Source of the DNA: JBFMDN01 sp040753915
Lineage (GTDB): Bacteria > Desulfobacterota > Desulfomonilia > Desulfomonilales > Desulfomonilaceae
Reading direction: 5' to 3'
Assembly: GCA_040753915.1 (NCBI GenBank)
Contig: JBFMDN010000022.1
Span: 16,870-80,869 of the forward strand
Length of the DNA: 64,000 nt
Shown here: piece by piece, positions 8,897 through 17,819 of the stretch
Layout of the letters: each line of letters begins with the position of its first letter
Position numbering within the stretch: position 1 is the first letter of the stretch
Notes under the pieces: generated by a model
Told to the model about the DNA's origin: nothing
Databases searched by the model: none
The model's input: the letters and a program-made list of their open reading frames with translations, nothing else
Translations under genes and position numbers: made by a program

Positions 8897-9663
8897 TGCC
8901 CATCTCCCCTTCCCCGTAGCCCGCCGAAGGCTCGGAGCTTTCCTTCGTACACCTCCGAGAGGAGCTCCGGATCGAGCACCCGCTCGGGCTCGCCATAGGC
9001 GTAGAGACGCTGCTTGATCAGGATGAGTCGATCGAAATACTCGGAGGCAGTGGCCAGGTCGTGGTGCACTACGACGAGTGTGCGTCCGGATTTCTTCGCA
9101 CGGTCGAGGACATCGAGTATCGCTCTTTCCGTGGCCGCATCCACCCCCGCGAACGGCTCGTCCAGCAGGAGGATGTCTCCGCCTTGCGCAAGAGCCCGGG
9201 CCATGAAGACTCGCTGCTGCTGCCCGCCGGAAAGTTGGCCGATCTGCCGGTGGCGGAAATCGGCCATTCGTACCATCTCCAGAGCTTCGTGCACGCGCTG
9301 TCTGTCTTCGGATCCTAGGTCTTTCCACCACGGCACGTGACCGTACCGTCCCATAAGAGCCACTTGCTCGACTGTTATGGGATAATCCCAATCCACTGCG
9401 CCGCGCTGCGGAACGTATGCCACTTTGCCTCGCGCATGCTCGAACGAATTCCCCTGGATGAGAACTTGACCAAAATCGGGTTTTACGAAGCCCAGGATGG
9501 CCTTGACCAGCGTCGACTTCCCCGCTCCGTTCGGACCGATGATACCCACAAGCAGTCCCTCGTCGATGCTGACCGAAACGTCCAGCAACGCAGGCTTGGG
9601 GCCGAAGCTCACCGTCAGGTTCCTGACTTCGATTGCGGGAATACGGGAAGTAGGTCTATCCAT
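8893..9663 (-). CDS. Zn/Mn ABC transporter ATP-binding protein
   Basis: A 256-residue ABC ATPase with Walker A GPNGAGKST, signature LSGGQQQR, Walker B ILLLDEPFAGVD and a switch His in VVVHHD. The sequence KVAYVPQRGAVDWDYPITV in the Q-loop area is typical of ZnuC/MntA-type metal importers. It powers import by the fused permease downstream. The start at 9663 lies inside the end of the upstream gene (8-base overlap), and the stop overlaps the permease start by 4 bases, so the operon is tightly coupled. Confidence 0.9.
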   Translation of the reverse strand: MDRPTSRIPAIEVRNLTVSFGPKPALLDVSVSIDEGLLVGIIGPNGAGKSTLVKAILGFVKPDFGQVLIQGNSFEHARGKVAYVPQRGAVDWDYPITVEQVALMGRYGHVPWWKDLGSEDRQRVHEALEMVRMADFRHRQIGQLSGGQQQRVFMARALAQGGDILLLDEPFAGVDAATERAILDVLDRAKKSGRTLVVVHHDLATASEYFDRLILIKQRLYAYGEPERVLDPELLSEVYEGKLRAFGGLRGRGDGQ

Positions 9664-10159
9664 GCCTGTGCTTCTCCAGTTCTCGGGATGGAGCGATACG
9701 GATGCCGAAGGTAGCCGCGACCTTCCAGCCAGGCTCTGCCCAGATACATCGTTCCAGTATGAGCTGCCTATTTTGAAAAACCTCCACACGAACTGCTTGG
9801 GGCAGGCCTGCCAAGGCCAGGGGAGGATTGGACTCGAGGTAGAATTCGTTTCCCCCCTCTACAAACCCCTTCACCTGCTCCACCACGATCGGAGCCCCGG
9901 CAGCTATGGTCTCCGTCCGCCGCACGACTTCTCTGCCGTTTATTCGTACGAGAAGCGAAGGAGGCTGCCGGTCGTCTACCCTGAGAGCGAAAGGATCCGG
10001 CTCCTGGACGAAAGTCGCTGTGACACGGAGGGAGAACTGCCCTCTTACCTCCTCGACCTCATCAGAAATGGCCGGCGCTGGTTCTTCTCTCACGTACGTG
10101 TAAAACGCGAGACCGCCGATCAGCACTACCCAGATAGCCACAGCCGCGAGAGGTCTCAT
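9656..10159 (-). CDS. membrane-anchored hypothetical protein of the metal ABC operon
   Basis: 167 residues with one N-terminal membrane segment (PLAAVAIWVVLIGGLAFYTY) and a periplasmic, strand-rich domain that contains a VRINGREVV-type repeat of short beta strands and ends in His-rich EKHRHG. I do not recognise the family. It sits between the substrate-binding protein and the ATPase with 10-base and overlapping junctions, so it is very likely part of the importer, perhaps assisting metal capture. Function not assigned. Confidence 0.65.
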   Translation of the reverse strand: MRPLAAVAIWVVLIGGLAFYTYVREEPAPAISDEVEEVRGQFSLRVTATFVQEPDPFALRVDDRQPPSLLVRINGREVVRRTETIAAGAPIVVEQVKGFVEGGNEFYLESNPPLALAGLPQAVRVEVFQNRQLILERCIWAEPGWKVAATFGIRIAPSRELEKHRHG

Positions 10160-10169
10160 GACGGGTCTC

Positions 10170-11090
10170 CTACTTCAGGGCTTCAGCAATCGTTATGGTA
10201 TTTTCCCGCATCATGCCTATGTACGTCTCTCCTGCCGAGCCGGGAGGCCCCATGGAATCGGAGTACAGCTCACCGCCTACCCTCACTCCCGCAGCCCGTG
10301 CTACTTCTCTCACGAGCTTGGGGTTCACGCTCGTCTCGACGAACACGGCCCGGACTCCCGCTGCCTTTATCGATTCCACCACCAGCTTGAATCGTTCCGG
10401 CGTCATTCCAGCGCCCAACTCGCTTCCTGTGGACCACCCTACCGGCGCTACGTTCTTGAATCCGAATTCCGCGGCAAAATAGTTAAACGCATCGTGGCTG
10501 GTCACGAGGATGCGTCGATCTGGTGGAATGGAATTGAATTGCTCTCGAATCCACACATCGAGCACTCTCAGTTGCTGCAAGTACAGGGCGGCCCTTGCGA
10601 CGAACTGCCCCTTCCCCTCCGAATCGAGTCCAGAGACGCCGGCCAGGATGTTGTTCACGTAAATGGCTGCGTTTTTCGGAGAGAACCACGCATGGGGATC
10701 GCTCACCTTCTCCCCTCCGACATCCAACTCTATGGGACGGATTCCAGCGGTTGCCGTAATGATTGGCTTCCCGGCGTCCTTTGCCAGCGTTGCCATCCAG
10801 TTCTTGCCCTCGAGGTGCAGCCCGTTCTCTATGCACAGATCAGCCTTCAGCGCCAGGCGAGCATCTTGCGGAGTCGGCATGTACGTATGGGGATCGGCTC
10901 CCGCAGCGAGCACGGATCTCACCGTACACCGGTCTCCCACAACCTGTCGGGTGAAATCCGCGATCTGGGTGGTGGAGCACAGGATGAAGGGCTTCTCACG
11001 AGACTCTTGCGCCTTAGAGATCCCCGGACACAGGCCGACACCGATGGTGCCGCACAGGATCGCAACCCACAGCAGCAGGAATAGAGGCAT
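10170..11090 (-). CDS. metal ABC transporter substrate-binding protein (ZnuA/TroA cluster A-I)
   Basis: 306 residues with an N-terminal signal peptide (LFLLLWVAILCGTIGVG). The ligand set of the family is visible: His in DPHTYMPTP, His in SDPHAWFSP, His in VTSHDAFNYF, and Asp in GELYSDSMGPPG. The His-rich acidic loop of classic ZnuA is missing, so Mn, Fe or Zn are all possible. The start at 11090 has AAGGAG eight bases upstream. It is first gene of the operon that continues leftwards to 7364. The neighbouring mntP and CDF genes make manganese or zinc most likely. Confidence 0.9.
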   Translation of the reverse strand: MPLFLLLWVAILCGTIGVGLCPGISKAQESREKPFILCSTTQIADFTRQVVGDRCTVRSVLAAGADPHTYMPTPQDARLALKADLCIENGLHLEGKNWMATLAKDAGKPIITATAGIRPIELDVGGEKVSDPHAWFSPKNAAIYVNNILAGVSGLDSEGKGQFVARAALYLQQLRVLDVWIREQFNSIPPDRRILVTSHDAFNYFAAEFGFKNVAPVGWSTGSELGAGMTPERFKLVVESIKAAGVRAVFVETSVNPKLVREVARAAGVRVGGELYSDSMGPPGSAGETYIGMMRENTITIAEALK

Positions 11091-11237
11091 ACATTGTCTC
11101 CTTTTCAAGCGAGAAAGGCGTTCGCGGCTACAGCCCAATAGGCTCTTACGCGGGTTTGGTCCGATCAGGTCCCATTTCTCAGGGACTGGGTATTCCCTTT
11201 CGTAAGTTCGGTACCGAATCAGGAGACCCCACCCCAA

Positions 11238-11440
11238 CCCTCCCCGTTAACGGGGAGGGAGTCCGAAAGTGTCTCAATACCCTGAGCAAGTACCACGTAA
11301 GCAAGAAATGAGCCAGCGCAACATACCGACATCGTGTTGCCTCAGAATGAGAATCATACGCTCAGGAATGCAACGTGCCACGATGTTGGCATCTTTCGGG
11401 GTTTTGAGACAGTTTCGTCCTTCCCCCCGTTAACGAGGGG
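11238..11440. repeat. two more GTTAAC-centred palindromes upstream of the metal importer
   Basis: 11238-11259 is a perfect 22-base palindrome with arms CCCTCCCC and centre GTTAAC; 11421-11440 carries an imperfect copy (CCCCCCGTTAACGAGGGG). Between them, about 11325-11395, is a long imperfect inverted repeat with CATCGTG and CACGATG arms. The whole 11091-11579 stretch has no supportable gene and should contain the importer promoter. Confidence 0.6.
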
Positions 11441-11579
11441 ATCAGAGGGGGGGGGCGGTTCGGAATCCCCGACCCTATTTTCTTCATCGTACCCCAAGGC
11501 CAGGTTCCGGCTCGAGAAAAGACTGTCAGAACTTCAGCACCTCCATTCCCGGCCAAAGAAATCAGGTGCATCACAATTC

Positions 11580-12140
11580 TTACTGGCTCAAATGATCCAC
11601 CAGGATTCGAACTCCAATCACGATGAGCACCCCTCCCCCGATGCGCTCGGCCCATCCCCCCAGATGAGCACCGGCAGTCCTGCCGAGCCTCATCCCCACA
11701 AACGTCATGAGCAACGCGGCGATCCCTATCACCAAGGCCGGCATCCACACTGACATTCCCACTAAGCTGAAGGTGACGCCAACCGCCAGGGCATCAATGC
11801 TTGTTGCTACGGAGAGTCCCACCAGGCTCCACCCCCTCGTCGGATCGAACCCTTCAGCCCGCTCCTCCGGGTGGCGGGATTCGTACAGCATCTTGGCACC
11901 GAGAGCAACGAGAAGACCAAAGGCAATCCAGTGGTTGAGGCCCGACATGAATCGGGATATCCCTTCCCCGCCGTACCATCCGATTACGGTCATCATCCAT
12001 TGAAACAACCCGAAGTGCCACGTGAGTCTGAAAGTGTGCCGAAACGTAATTACACCGAGTCCCGCGGCCACAGCGGCGCCAACCGCGAAGGCATCCATTC
12101 CGAGGGCTACTGCCGTACCAACGAGCGTTAATGAGTCCAC
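11580..12140 (-). CDS. mntP: manganese efflux pump MntP
   Basis: A 186-residue six-helix membrane protein with the duplicated MntP signatures: GMDAFAVGAA in the first half and TSIDALAVGVT in the second, each with the conserved Asp used in Mn(II) export. GTG at 12140 is the start. It lies next to the import operon on the same strand, so import and export of the same metal may be co-regulated. No yybP-ykoY riboswitch could be recognised by eye in 12141-12300. Confidence 0.9.
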   Translation of the reverse strand: MDSLTLVGTAVALGMDAFAVGAAVAAGLGVITFRHTFRLTWHFGLFQWMMTVIGWYGGEGISRFMSGLNHWIAFGLLVALGAKMLYESRHPEERAEGFDPTRGWSLVGLSVATSIDALAVGVTFSLVGMSVWMPALVIGIAALLMTFVGMRLGRTAGAHLGGWAERIGGGVLIVIGVRILVDHLSQ

Positions 12141-12460
12141 AACTGCCCGAGACTCTCCGAGTAAATTGGAACACGGCCGACTCTATCAAGGGTCACCGGT
12201 CCAGTCAACCGCTGAGCTGCGTCTGGAGCGAGCAGGCAGTCCAACAAGGCCGATAGCCGTGCTCACGTGAAACGCTCGTGCCTTCAATAAGAGGGCATCT
12301 CTGCCCGCGACCGTCATCAATGGGGAATGCAGCGCTCGGAACATGCTTCCTTCACACCGCGGGAGATTTCTCCTTTGCTTCGCATCGCGGATGAAGTAAC
12401 TATGGTACAGATAGAGGCACGAGTCCCAAGCAGAACGGGACGATTCTCAAGGATGATCTC

Positions 12461-13438
12461 ATGGCACACAATCACGCGCACGATCACGATCATTGTCACG
12501 GGCACGGACACGCACACGCGCACGGCAGTACACGCCTTGGCGTGGTCCTGTTCATAACGGTCAGTTACATGGTGGTGGAGATCGTGGGTGGTCTCCTGTT
12601 CAACTCGCTGGCGCTTCTCGCCGATGCCGGCCACATGTTTTCGGACGTGATGGCACAGGGTCTGGCCTATGCCGCGATAATTATCGGAAGAAGGGCGCCG
12701 ACGGATCGACATACCTTCGGCTTCAAGCGTACGGAGATCCTTGCTGCGCTTTGGAATGGCTTGGCTTTGTGGGCAATTGTGGGGGTCATATTCTACGAGG
12801 CGGCTCACAGGATGTTCAATCCCAATCCGGTCGTCGGGAAGGGCATGCTTGCAGTCGCGGGCATCGGGCTCCTGGTCAATCTCGTGCTTGCAGGGCTGCT
12901 CTTTCGCGAGCGAGAGAGGAGCCTAAATGTTCGAGGGGTATTTGTTCACGTGATATCGGACGCGCTCGGCTCCGTCGGGGCTGTGTCGGCAGCGCTGATC
13001 ATCATGTTTACAGGTTACTACGTGGCGGATCCTATCGTAAGCGTCTTCATAGGTCTTCTCATCCTCTATTCCTCGTGGGGCATTATCCGAGAAGCAGTGC
13101 ACATTCTCATGGAAGGGGTTCCACCCGGAATCGACATAAGTGCCGTGGAAAGCACCATGCTCGAGCAGGAAGGGGTCTGCTGCATTCACGATCTCCATGT
13201 TTGGACCATAGGGAGTGACCGGGCAGCGCTGTCTGCCCACGTGGTGATGGGAGAGTCCGGGCGAAACGCGGATGAGATTGTGGGGAGCCTCAACCAAGTC
13301 TTGAAGGACAAGTTCGACATCGATCACACAACCATACAAGTTCAGTCAACTCATGATGTCCTTTACGTTGGATCCGGCCTCGTGTGCAGGCCTGGAACCG
13401 CGTGTGCCATTGGCAACCACAATCAAACTGTGAGTTGA
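12461..13438 (+). CDS. cation diffusion facilitator (CzcD/ZitB-like zinc exporter)
   Basis: 325 residues. The first 22 are a histidine-rich metal-binding tail (HNHAHDHDHCHGHGHAHAH). Six transmembrane segments follow, with the two HxxxD zinc sites, ADAGHMFSD in TM2 and HVISDALGS in TM5, then a cytoplasmic ferredoxin-like domain with CIHDLHVWTI. The HD-HD site points to zinc (also Cd/Co) export from the cytoplasm. AAGGATG precedes the ATG. It is divergent from mntP; 12141-12460 otherwise holds no gene. Confidence 0.9.
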   Translation: MAHNHAHDHDHCHGHGHAHAHGSTRLGVVLFITVSYMVVEIVGGLLFNSLALLADAGHMFSDVMAQGLAYAAIIIGRRAPTDRHTFGFKRTEILAALWNGLALWAIVGVIFYEAAHRMFNPNPVVGKGMLAVAGIGLLVNLVLAGLLFRERERSLNVRGVFVHVISDALGSVGAVSAALIIMFTGYYVADPIVSVFIGLLILYSSWGIIREAVHILMEGVPPGIDISAVESTMLEQEGVCCIHDLHVWTIGSDRAALSAHVVMGESGRNADEIVGSLNQVLKDKFDIDHTTIQVQSTHDVLYVGSGLVCRPGTACAIGNHNQTVS

Positions 13439-13587
13439 GGGGCACAAGCGGGGCCGTACGAACTGCTCTCAGCAGGAGCGTATTTCAAGGCCGTTGCCAA
13501 TTGAAGTGGACAAATGCCCGAAGTTCAGCTATTGTTGGGCCTAAATCCCCCTCGCACGCGGCAAGGAATTCCGCGAGCAGATACGAG

Positions 13588-13971
13588 ATGATGCGGTCCC
13601 GAATAATAATCATTGTTGTAGTGATCGCACTGGGCTTGACCACGGTAGGCATGGGATGGTCGGGCGGGCCCATGGTGCCGGAATGCGGATTGGTTGTGGC
13701 TCCAGGCCCTCCTTGCAGGCTACCGGTCGCGCCTCTACCTCTGTGTCAACCCTTGGCCGTCCCGGAGAGGCTGTGCGCTGGGCCAGTGGCACCTATCCCC
13801 GGGCCGTGCAAGCTTGCTGTCCCTGCGCGGCTCTGTGCGGCTCCTATTGCTCCCGCCTGTCTTCCGAATGTGGTAGTGCCTCCTGCACGCGTTTGCGCCG
13901 CACCTGTTGCCCCGTTTCCGATCTGCACCCGGTACGTCATCGACTGGAAGTGTGAATCACCGACCAAGTGA
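13588..13971 (+). CDS. small secreted Pro/Cys/Ala-repeat protein
   Basis: 127 residues: an N-terminal hydrophobic export segment (IIIIVVVIALGLTTVGMGW) followed by a low-complexity region in which a unit like CxxPVAP or LCAAPIAP recurs about seven times with regularly spaced cysteines (CRLPVAPLPLC, LCAGPVAPIPGPC, VCAAPVAPFPIC). No family recognised. Cys pairs with 10-15-residue spacing suggest disulfide bonding in the envelope. The next gene downstream also encodes an exported protein with a Cys-Pro-rich N-terminal stretch (CPLLPACPGGLGLPLPPVP), so the two may be related in location or function. Confidence 0.55.
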   Translation: MMRSRIIIIVVVIALGLTTVGMGWSGGPMVPECGLVVAPGPPCRLPVAPLPLCQPLAVPERLCAGPVAPIPGPCKLAVPARLCAAPIAPACLPNVVVPPARVCAAPVAPFPICTRYVIDWKCESPTK

Positions 13972-14172
13972 TCTCCGCCTGTATCGAGATCAACTGCATT
14001 GCGGAAGTGGTAAGCCCGCATCGTCATTCCGGTGTCCCTACTGCGCTGACTCTTGACCGTGAACAAAAGTCATTCCATGATAGAGACGCTTTTTGTCAAC
14101 GCATCCGGGGAATCCGCTTTTCTCGCAGGAGAAAAGGACTGTTTCCCGAAGCAGTCGTGACAGCATGCCCCT

Positions 14173-14191
14173 GAGGAGCTCGAAGCTCCTC
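14173..14191. repeat. short inverted repeat before the FGE-like gene
   Basis: GAGGAGCT and AGCTCCTC form an 8-base stem with a CGA loop about 17 bases upstream of the next start codon. It contains a ribosome-site-like GAGGAG but too far from the ATG. It could be a weak attenuator; no T-tract follows. Confidence 0.3.
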
Positions 14192-14207
14192 GGCCGGATG
14201 ATTGTGG

Positions 14208-15176
14208 ATGAGTGAACGGACGGGGTTCAGTTCTTATATCGTGAATCTTGCATTCCTTTTCGTTACCCTCCCGGTATTGATGGGATGGGTTGCGTGCACG
14301 GGCGGGGCCTGTGCCGAGGCACGACCCAGAGCCGGGAATCAAGAGATACCGCTGGATTGCCCTCTCCTGCCGGCCTGCCCTGGCGGGCTGGGACTCCCCT
14401 TGCCTCCAGTGCCAGGGGAGCCCCACGACAAACCGTCTCGGCCCTCGAACGGGGACAGCGAACTGATGGGCGGAAGTGGCCCGTACGCAGGTATGGTGCG
14501 CATCCCTGCAGGCCCGTTTGAAATGGGTAGCGCCGCGCCCGAAGGAAGACCCGACGAGCGCCCTCAGCACACGGTCATCTTAAAATCATTCTATATTTCC
14601 AAGCATGAAGTCACGGTCAAAGAATATTGCGACTTTCTCAACGCTCGCGGCGATAAATCCCGCGATGGGCTCCCCCGCGTCAAGCTGGACAATCCGTTTT
14701 GCCCCATCGAGAAGAACGGCAAGTATTTTCAACCCAAGCGCGGTGAGGACGACAAGCCGGTGGTCTGTGTTTCATGGTACGGGGCCGCAGATTACGCTCA
14801 ATGGGCTGGCGGAAGACTCCCCTCATCGGCAGAGTGGGAGAAGGCAGCCAGGTTATCTACCGCGGACGTGCCGGGGGATTTCCTCACTGCGCTCTCTCGG
14901 GAGGACCGTCTCCCCGTAGCCATAGCGATCCCCGGTGCACAGGGAATCACCGGGATGATAGGGAACGTCTGGGAATGGTGCTCTGACTGGTACGAAGAGG
15001 ACTATTATGCGAAGAGCCCCACGGACAACCCCATGGGGCCCCCTCTGGGCAAGGAAAAGGTAATGAGGGGAGGCTCCTGGGCTGCTCCTGAGTCGAGCAA
15101 GCGAATCACGAACGTTCACAAAGCCTATCCCATGGGGTATTTCCGGACCGTGGGATTTCGGATCGTAAAAGATTGA
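14208..15176 (+). CDS. formylglycine-generating-enzyme-like (FGE-sulfatase domain) exported protein
   Basis: 322 residues with an N-terminal signal or anchor (NLAFLFVTLPVLMGWVACT), a Pro/Cys linker, then an FGE/SUMF1 domain: MVRIPAGPFEMGS, HEVTVKEYCDFLN, VCVSWYGAADYAQWAGGRLP, GNVWEWCSDWY and MRGGSW. These are the C-type-lectin-like family marks. The paired catalytic Cys of true FGE near the C-terminus is not visible, so sulfatase activation is unlikely; binding or an EgtB/NirV-like auxiliary role is as likely. It precedes two electron-transfer genes on the same strand, 10 bases upstream, suggesting one operon. Confidence 0.8.
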   Translation: MSERTGFSSYIVNLAFLFVTLPVLMGWVACTGGACAEARPRAGNQEIPLDCPLLPACPGGLGLPLPPVPGEPHDKPSRPSNGDSELMGGSGPYAGMVRIPAGPFEMGSAAPEGRPDERPQHTVILKSFYISKHEVTVKEYCDFLNARGDKSRDGLPRVKLDNPFCPIEKNGKYFQPKRGEDDKPVVCVSWYGAADYAQWAGGRLPSSAEWEKAARLSTADVPGDFLTALSREDRLPVAIAIPGAQGITGMIGNVWEWCSDWYEEDYYAKSPTDNPMGPPLGKEKVMRGGSWAAPESSKRITNVHKAYPMGYFRTVGFRIVKD

Positions 15177-15186
15177 GTCTTATCCG

Positions 15187-15576
15187 TTGAAAGATCCCAC
15201 CCCACCATCGCCAGGGCCCGGACGAGGCAGAATCAAGACCGTTCCTTATCTGGTGCGCAAAGAGGGCATCGCGCTCGTAATCTCCCTGGCAGCGGTTTGT
15301 TTGCTCGGTGTGCTCATGGACGCACCACTCGAACGGCCTGCGGACCCGGACGGGATACCGGCGGAACACGTGAAAGCACCGTGGATCTTCGTGGGCATCC
15401 AGTTGGTGCTGCGCTACTTATCTCCACTTGTAGCAGGCATCGTCGTCCCTCTCATAGCCTTTTGTATCGTGGCGTTCATCCCCTTCTCGCCGGGAGGGGC
15501 CAAGACCCGCTGGGCTCTCTTCTTCGGGGTTGTGGTCGCCGCGCTAATCCTGACGGTCGCGGGATACCTGACATGA
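15187..15576 (+). CDS. cytochrome b C-terminal (subunit IV)-like membrane protein
   Basis: 129 residues with three predicted membrane helices. The segment PADPDGIPAEHVKAPWIFVG, followed by a helix and SPLVAGIVVPLIAF, matches the Qo-side C-terminal part of cytochrome b/b6f subunit IV (typically P-x-H-x-KAPWYFLGLQE). No heme-binding His pair is present, so it is a quinone-site-like subunit without cytochrome b hemes. TTG is the probable start. Its stop overlaps the ATG of the multiheme cytochrome (ATGA), so the two are translationally coupled and probably form a membrane quinol-cytochrome c complex. Confidence 0.65.
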   Translation: MKDPTPPSPGPGRGRIKTVPYLVRKEGIALVISLAAVCLLGVLMDAPLERPADPDGIPAEHVKAPWIFVGIQLVLRYLSPLVAGIVVPLIAFCIVAFIPFSPGGAKTRWALFFGVVVAALILTVAGYLT

Positions 15577-17735
15577 ACGGTTGGAAGTGGATGCGTGTCG
15601 TGGGAATCTTGCTGGGACTGGGGGGGCTGCTTTTCTCCCTTGCGTACGTGGAGTACCGGCACAGGAATCCCCAGTGGAAAACGTACCAGGAGAGGGGGAT
15701 TGCCCTGGCCATCGAGCGCCTCGAGGCCGAGCTCTCGTCAGCCGCCTCCCAGGATCGACGCAGCGTGATCCTTTCCGAGCTGCAATCATTGCGCAACAGA
15801 AAACCGCAGATCATCGAGATCAAGCCGTTCGGGCAGAAAGACTCCCAACCGGACCGATGTATAACCTGTCATTACGGAATCGAGGACCTTTCCGCGTCGC
15901 ACCCGAATTCCGTGTTCGGTTGCGTGGTGTGCCACGGGGGCAATGGAGCGGACCTTACGGTGAAGGGCGCTCATCTCGGGATGAGAGGAGGCCGCAATCC
16001 CGCCAGATTGGACCTGGCATGTCTGAGCTGCGGCAGCACCCAACCAGGAGGGGGAACATGCCACGGGAACCGGGAGCATCCGTTGCTCAATCGCGTGGAC
16101 ACCGTGCCTCGTTCCATCATGGCCACCAACGCGGGGATCATCGGCATACTGAGGTTCCAATGGGGTCTCGACGATCTTCCCGAAGCTCGATACGGCATAA
16201 GGCCTGTCACGGACGGGAAAACAACCCTGGAGGAGATCCCTCCCGAGCGCCCTCACCCGGATACTGTCAATCTGGCTAACAGCCATTTTCGCAAATTCTG
16301 CGCCGCCTGCCACCTCTGGACTCCACGGCTCAGGGAGACCATGGGGCGACTCGAGGGATGCCCCGCATGCCACGCCCCGTACGAAGAGGGCGGCAGATAC
16401 ATAGGCGGAGATCCTACCATCAACCGTAGCGAGACCGGCCATCCGGCCACTCATACCATTACCAATCTCATCCCCGACAATCGATGCAGAGCCTGCCACA
16501 ACCGAAGTGCGCGCATCGGCCTCAACTATCACGGCGAAATGGAAAGCGCCCAATACGGTACCCCCTTTGTCCGAGGTGGGCCGAACGAACAAACGTTGAG
16601 CGACGGTAGGTTCGTTCTGCACGTCGCGCCTGACATTCATCGGGAAAAGGGTATGGGGTGTATTGACTGCCACACGGGTCAGGACACCATGGGGGATGGC
16701 ATAGTCCACGGGGAGATGAAGGACCAGATAGAGATTCGGTGCGAGGACTGTCATGGCGGCTATCGAGAGCCGCCGAGAACGAGAAAAGTCGACAAGAACG
16801 ATCCGTTGGCACAAGCACTCATCCGATCCTCCAAATTCGTCAAACCCCTGGACGGTGAAACTATCCTCGAGACATCAAAGGGACGCCCGCTTCCCCATGT
16901 GAGGCTTAAGGGTGAGTCATTCGTCCTCACGAGCAAGCTCACCGGCAAGGAACATCCCGTGAGAGTTATCACGGGCAAACGGAACGGCCACACCATCAAG
17001 GGCCATGAACGGATGGAGTGCGATTCCTGCCACAGCGCGTGGAGCCCCCAATGCTATGGATGCCACCAGGTGCTCGATTTCGGACATATGGGCAGAGATC
17101 ATCTCAGCGGAAACGACACTCCTGGTCGCTGGGCTGAGGGAAGGACCTACTTCAGGTTCGAGCGCAACATTTTCGGCATCAATTCGCGGGGCAACGTGGG
17201 GATCCTGGTCCCCGGCTGCCAGGTGTGGAACACGGTCAGAGATTCAACAGGCCGGGTGATTCAACCGTACGACTCCGCGATCATGAGGCTCAAGAACGGC
17301 CTCAACTCGATAGCGATGGGACCGATTCATCCGCACACGTCTCGGCTCGAAGTGCCCCGCTGCGTGGACTGCCACCTGGACCCCAAGGCGCTCGGGCTCG
17401 GAGATGGGGAACTGTCGTCTGGACCCGATGGAACAACTCTGGAAGTGAGTTCTCTGTACGATTCTGCGGCCTCCGGCCTGAAAATACCCTTCTCAATCGA
17501 TGCGGTTATAGATGTGAACGGCCGAATCCTCCAAGGGACCTCCCATGCCCTTTCCCGGGGATTCAACAAGAAAGAGTTGGACAAAATCCTTGGCATAGCT
17601 CGATGCCTGCCCTGCCACGACCGGTATGACGATCCCATCTGGGAGAGGCCGGGCCCGTACGTGGAAGCCCCCCCATGCAAGAGGAAACAGGAAGAAGCAG
17701 TCAGGTCCCTGCAGATCTCTGAAACCGATGGGTGA
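15573..17735 (+). CDS. membrane-anchored multiheme cytochrome c (11 CxxCH plus one atypical motif)
   Basis: 720 residues with an N-terminal membrane anchor (VVGILLGLGGLLFSLAYVEY). Eleven CxxCH heme sites are visible: CITCH, CVVCH, CAACH, CPACH, CRACH, CIDCH, CEDCH, CDSCH, CYGCH, CVDCH and CLPCH. A twelfth possible site, CLSCGSTQPGGGTCH, has a long insertion between the cysteines, similar in principle to the CxnCH sites of some multiheme proteins. Overlaps the subunit IV-like gene by four bases. Likely periplasmic electron carrier taking electrons from the quinone pool; final acceptor unknown. I do not recognise a named enzyme family. Confidence 0.85.
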   Translation: MNGWKWMRVVGILLGLGGLLFSLAYVEYRHRNPQWKTYQERGIALAIERLEAELSSAASQDRRSVILSELQSLRNRKPQIIEIKPFGQKDSQPDRCITCHYGIEDLSASHPNSVFGCVVCHGGNGADLTVKGAHLGMRGGRNPARLDLACLSCGSTQPGGGTCHGNREHPLLNRVDTVPRSIMATNAGIIGILRFQWGLDDLPEARYGIRPVTDGKTTLEEIPPERPHPDTVNLANSHFRKFCAACHLWTPRLRETMGRLEGCPACHAPYEEGGRYIGGDPTINRSETGHPATHTITNLIPDNRCRACHNRSARIGLNYHGEMESAQYGTPFVRGGPNEQTLSDGRFVLHVAPDIHREKGMGCIDCHTGQDTMGDGIVHGEMKDQIEIRCEDCHGGYREPPRTRKVDKNDPLAQALIRSSKFVKPLDGETILETSKGRPLPHVRLKGESFVLTSKLTGKEHPVRVITGKRNGHTIKGHERMECDSCHSAWSPQCYGCHQVLDFGHMGRDHLSGNDTPGRWAEGRTYFRFERNIFGINSRGNVGILVPGCQVWNTVRDSTGRVIQPYDSAIMRLKNGLNSIAMGPIHPHTSRLEVPRCVDCHLDPKALGLGDGELSSGPDGTTLEVSSLYDSAASGLKIPFSIDAVIDVNGRILQGTSHALSRGFNKKELDKILGIARCLPCHDRYDDPIWERPGPYVEAPPCKRKQEEAVRSLQISETDG

Positions 17736-17819
17736 GCGGCAAATACTGCGGAAGGCTCTGTCTGCACTGAACTTCCCTTGGCTCACCCGAACTATGGAGA
17801 CCGATTCCGGAGGTAATAT

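Noticed and set aside
9497..11084. Two ~300-residue plus-strand frames across the metal importer genes
   Set aside because: Antisense shadows of the substrate-binding protein, hypothetical protein and ATPase genes.
12141..12330. yybP-ykoY manganese riboswitch upstream of mntP
   Set aside because: I could not identify the conserved loop elements by eye; a covariance-model search would decide.
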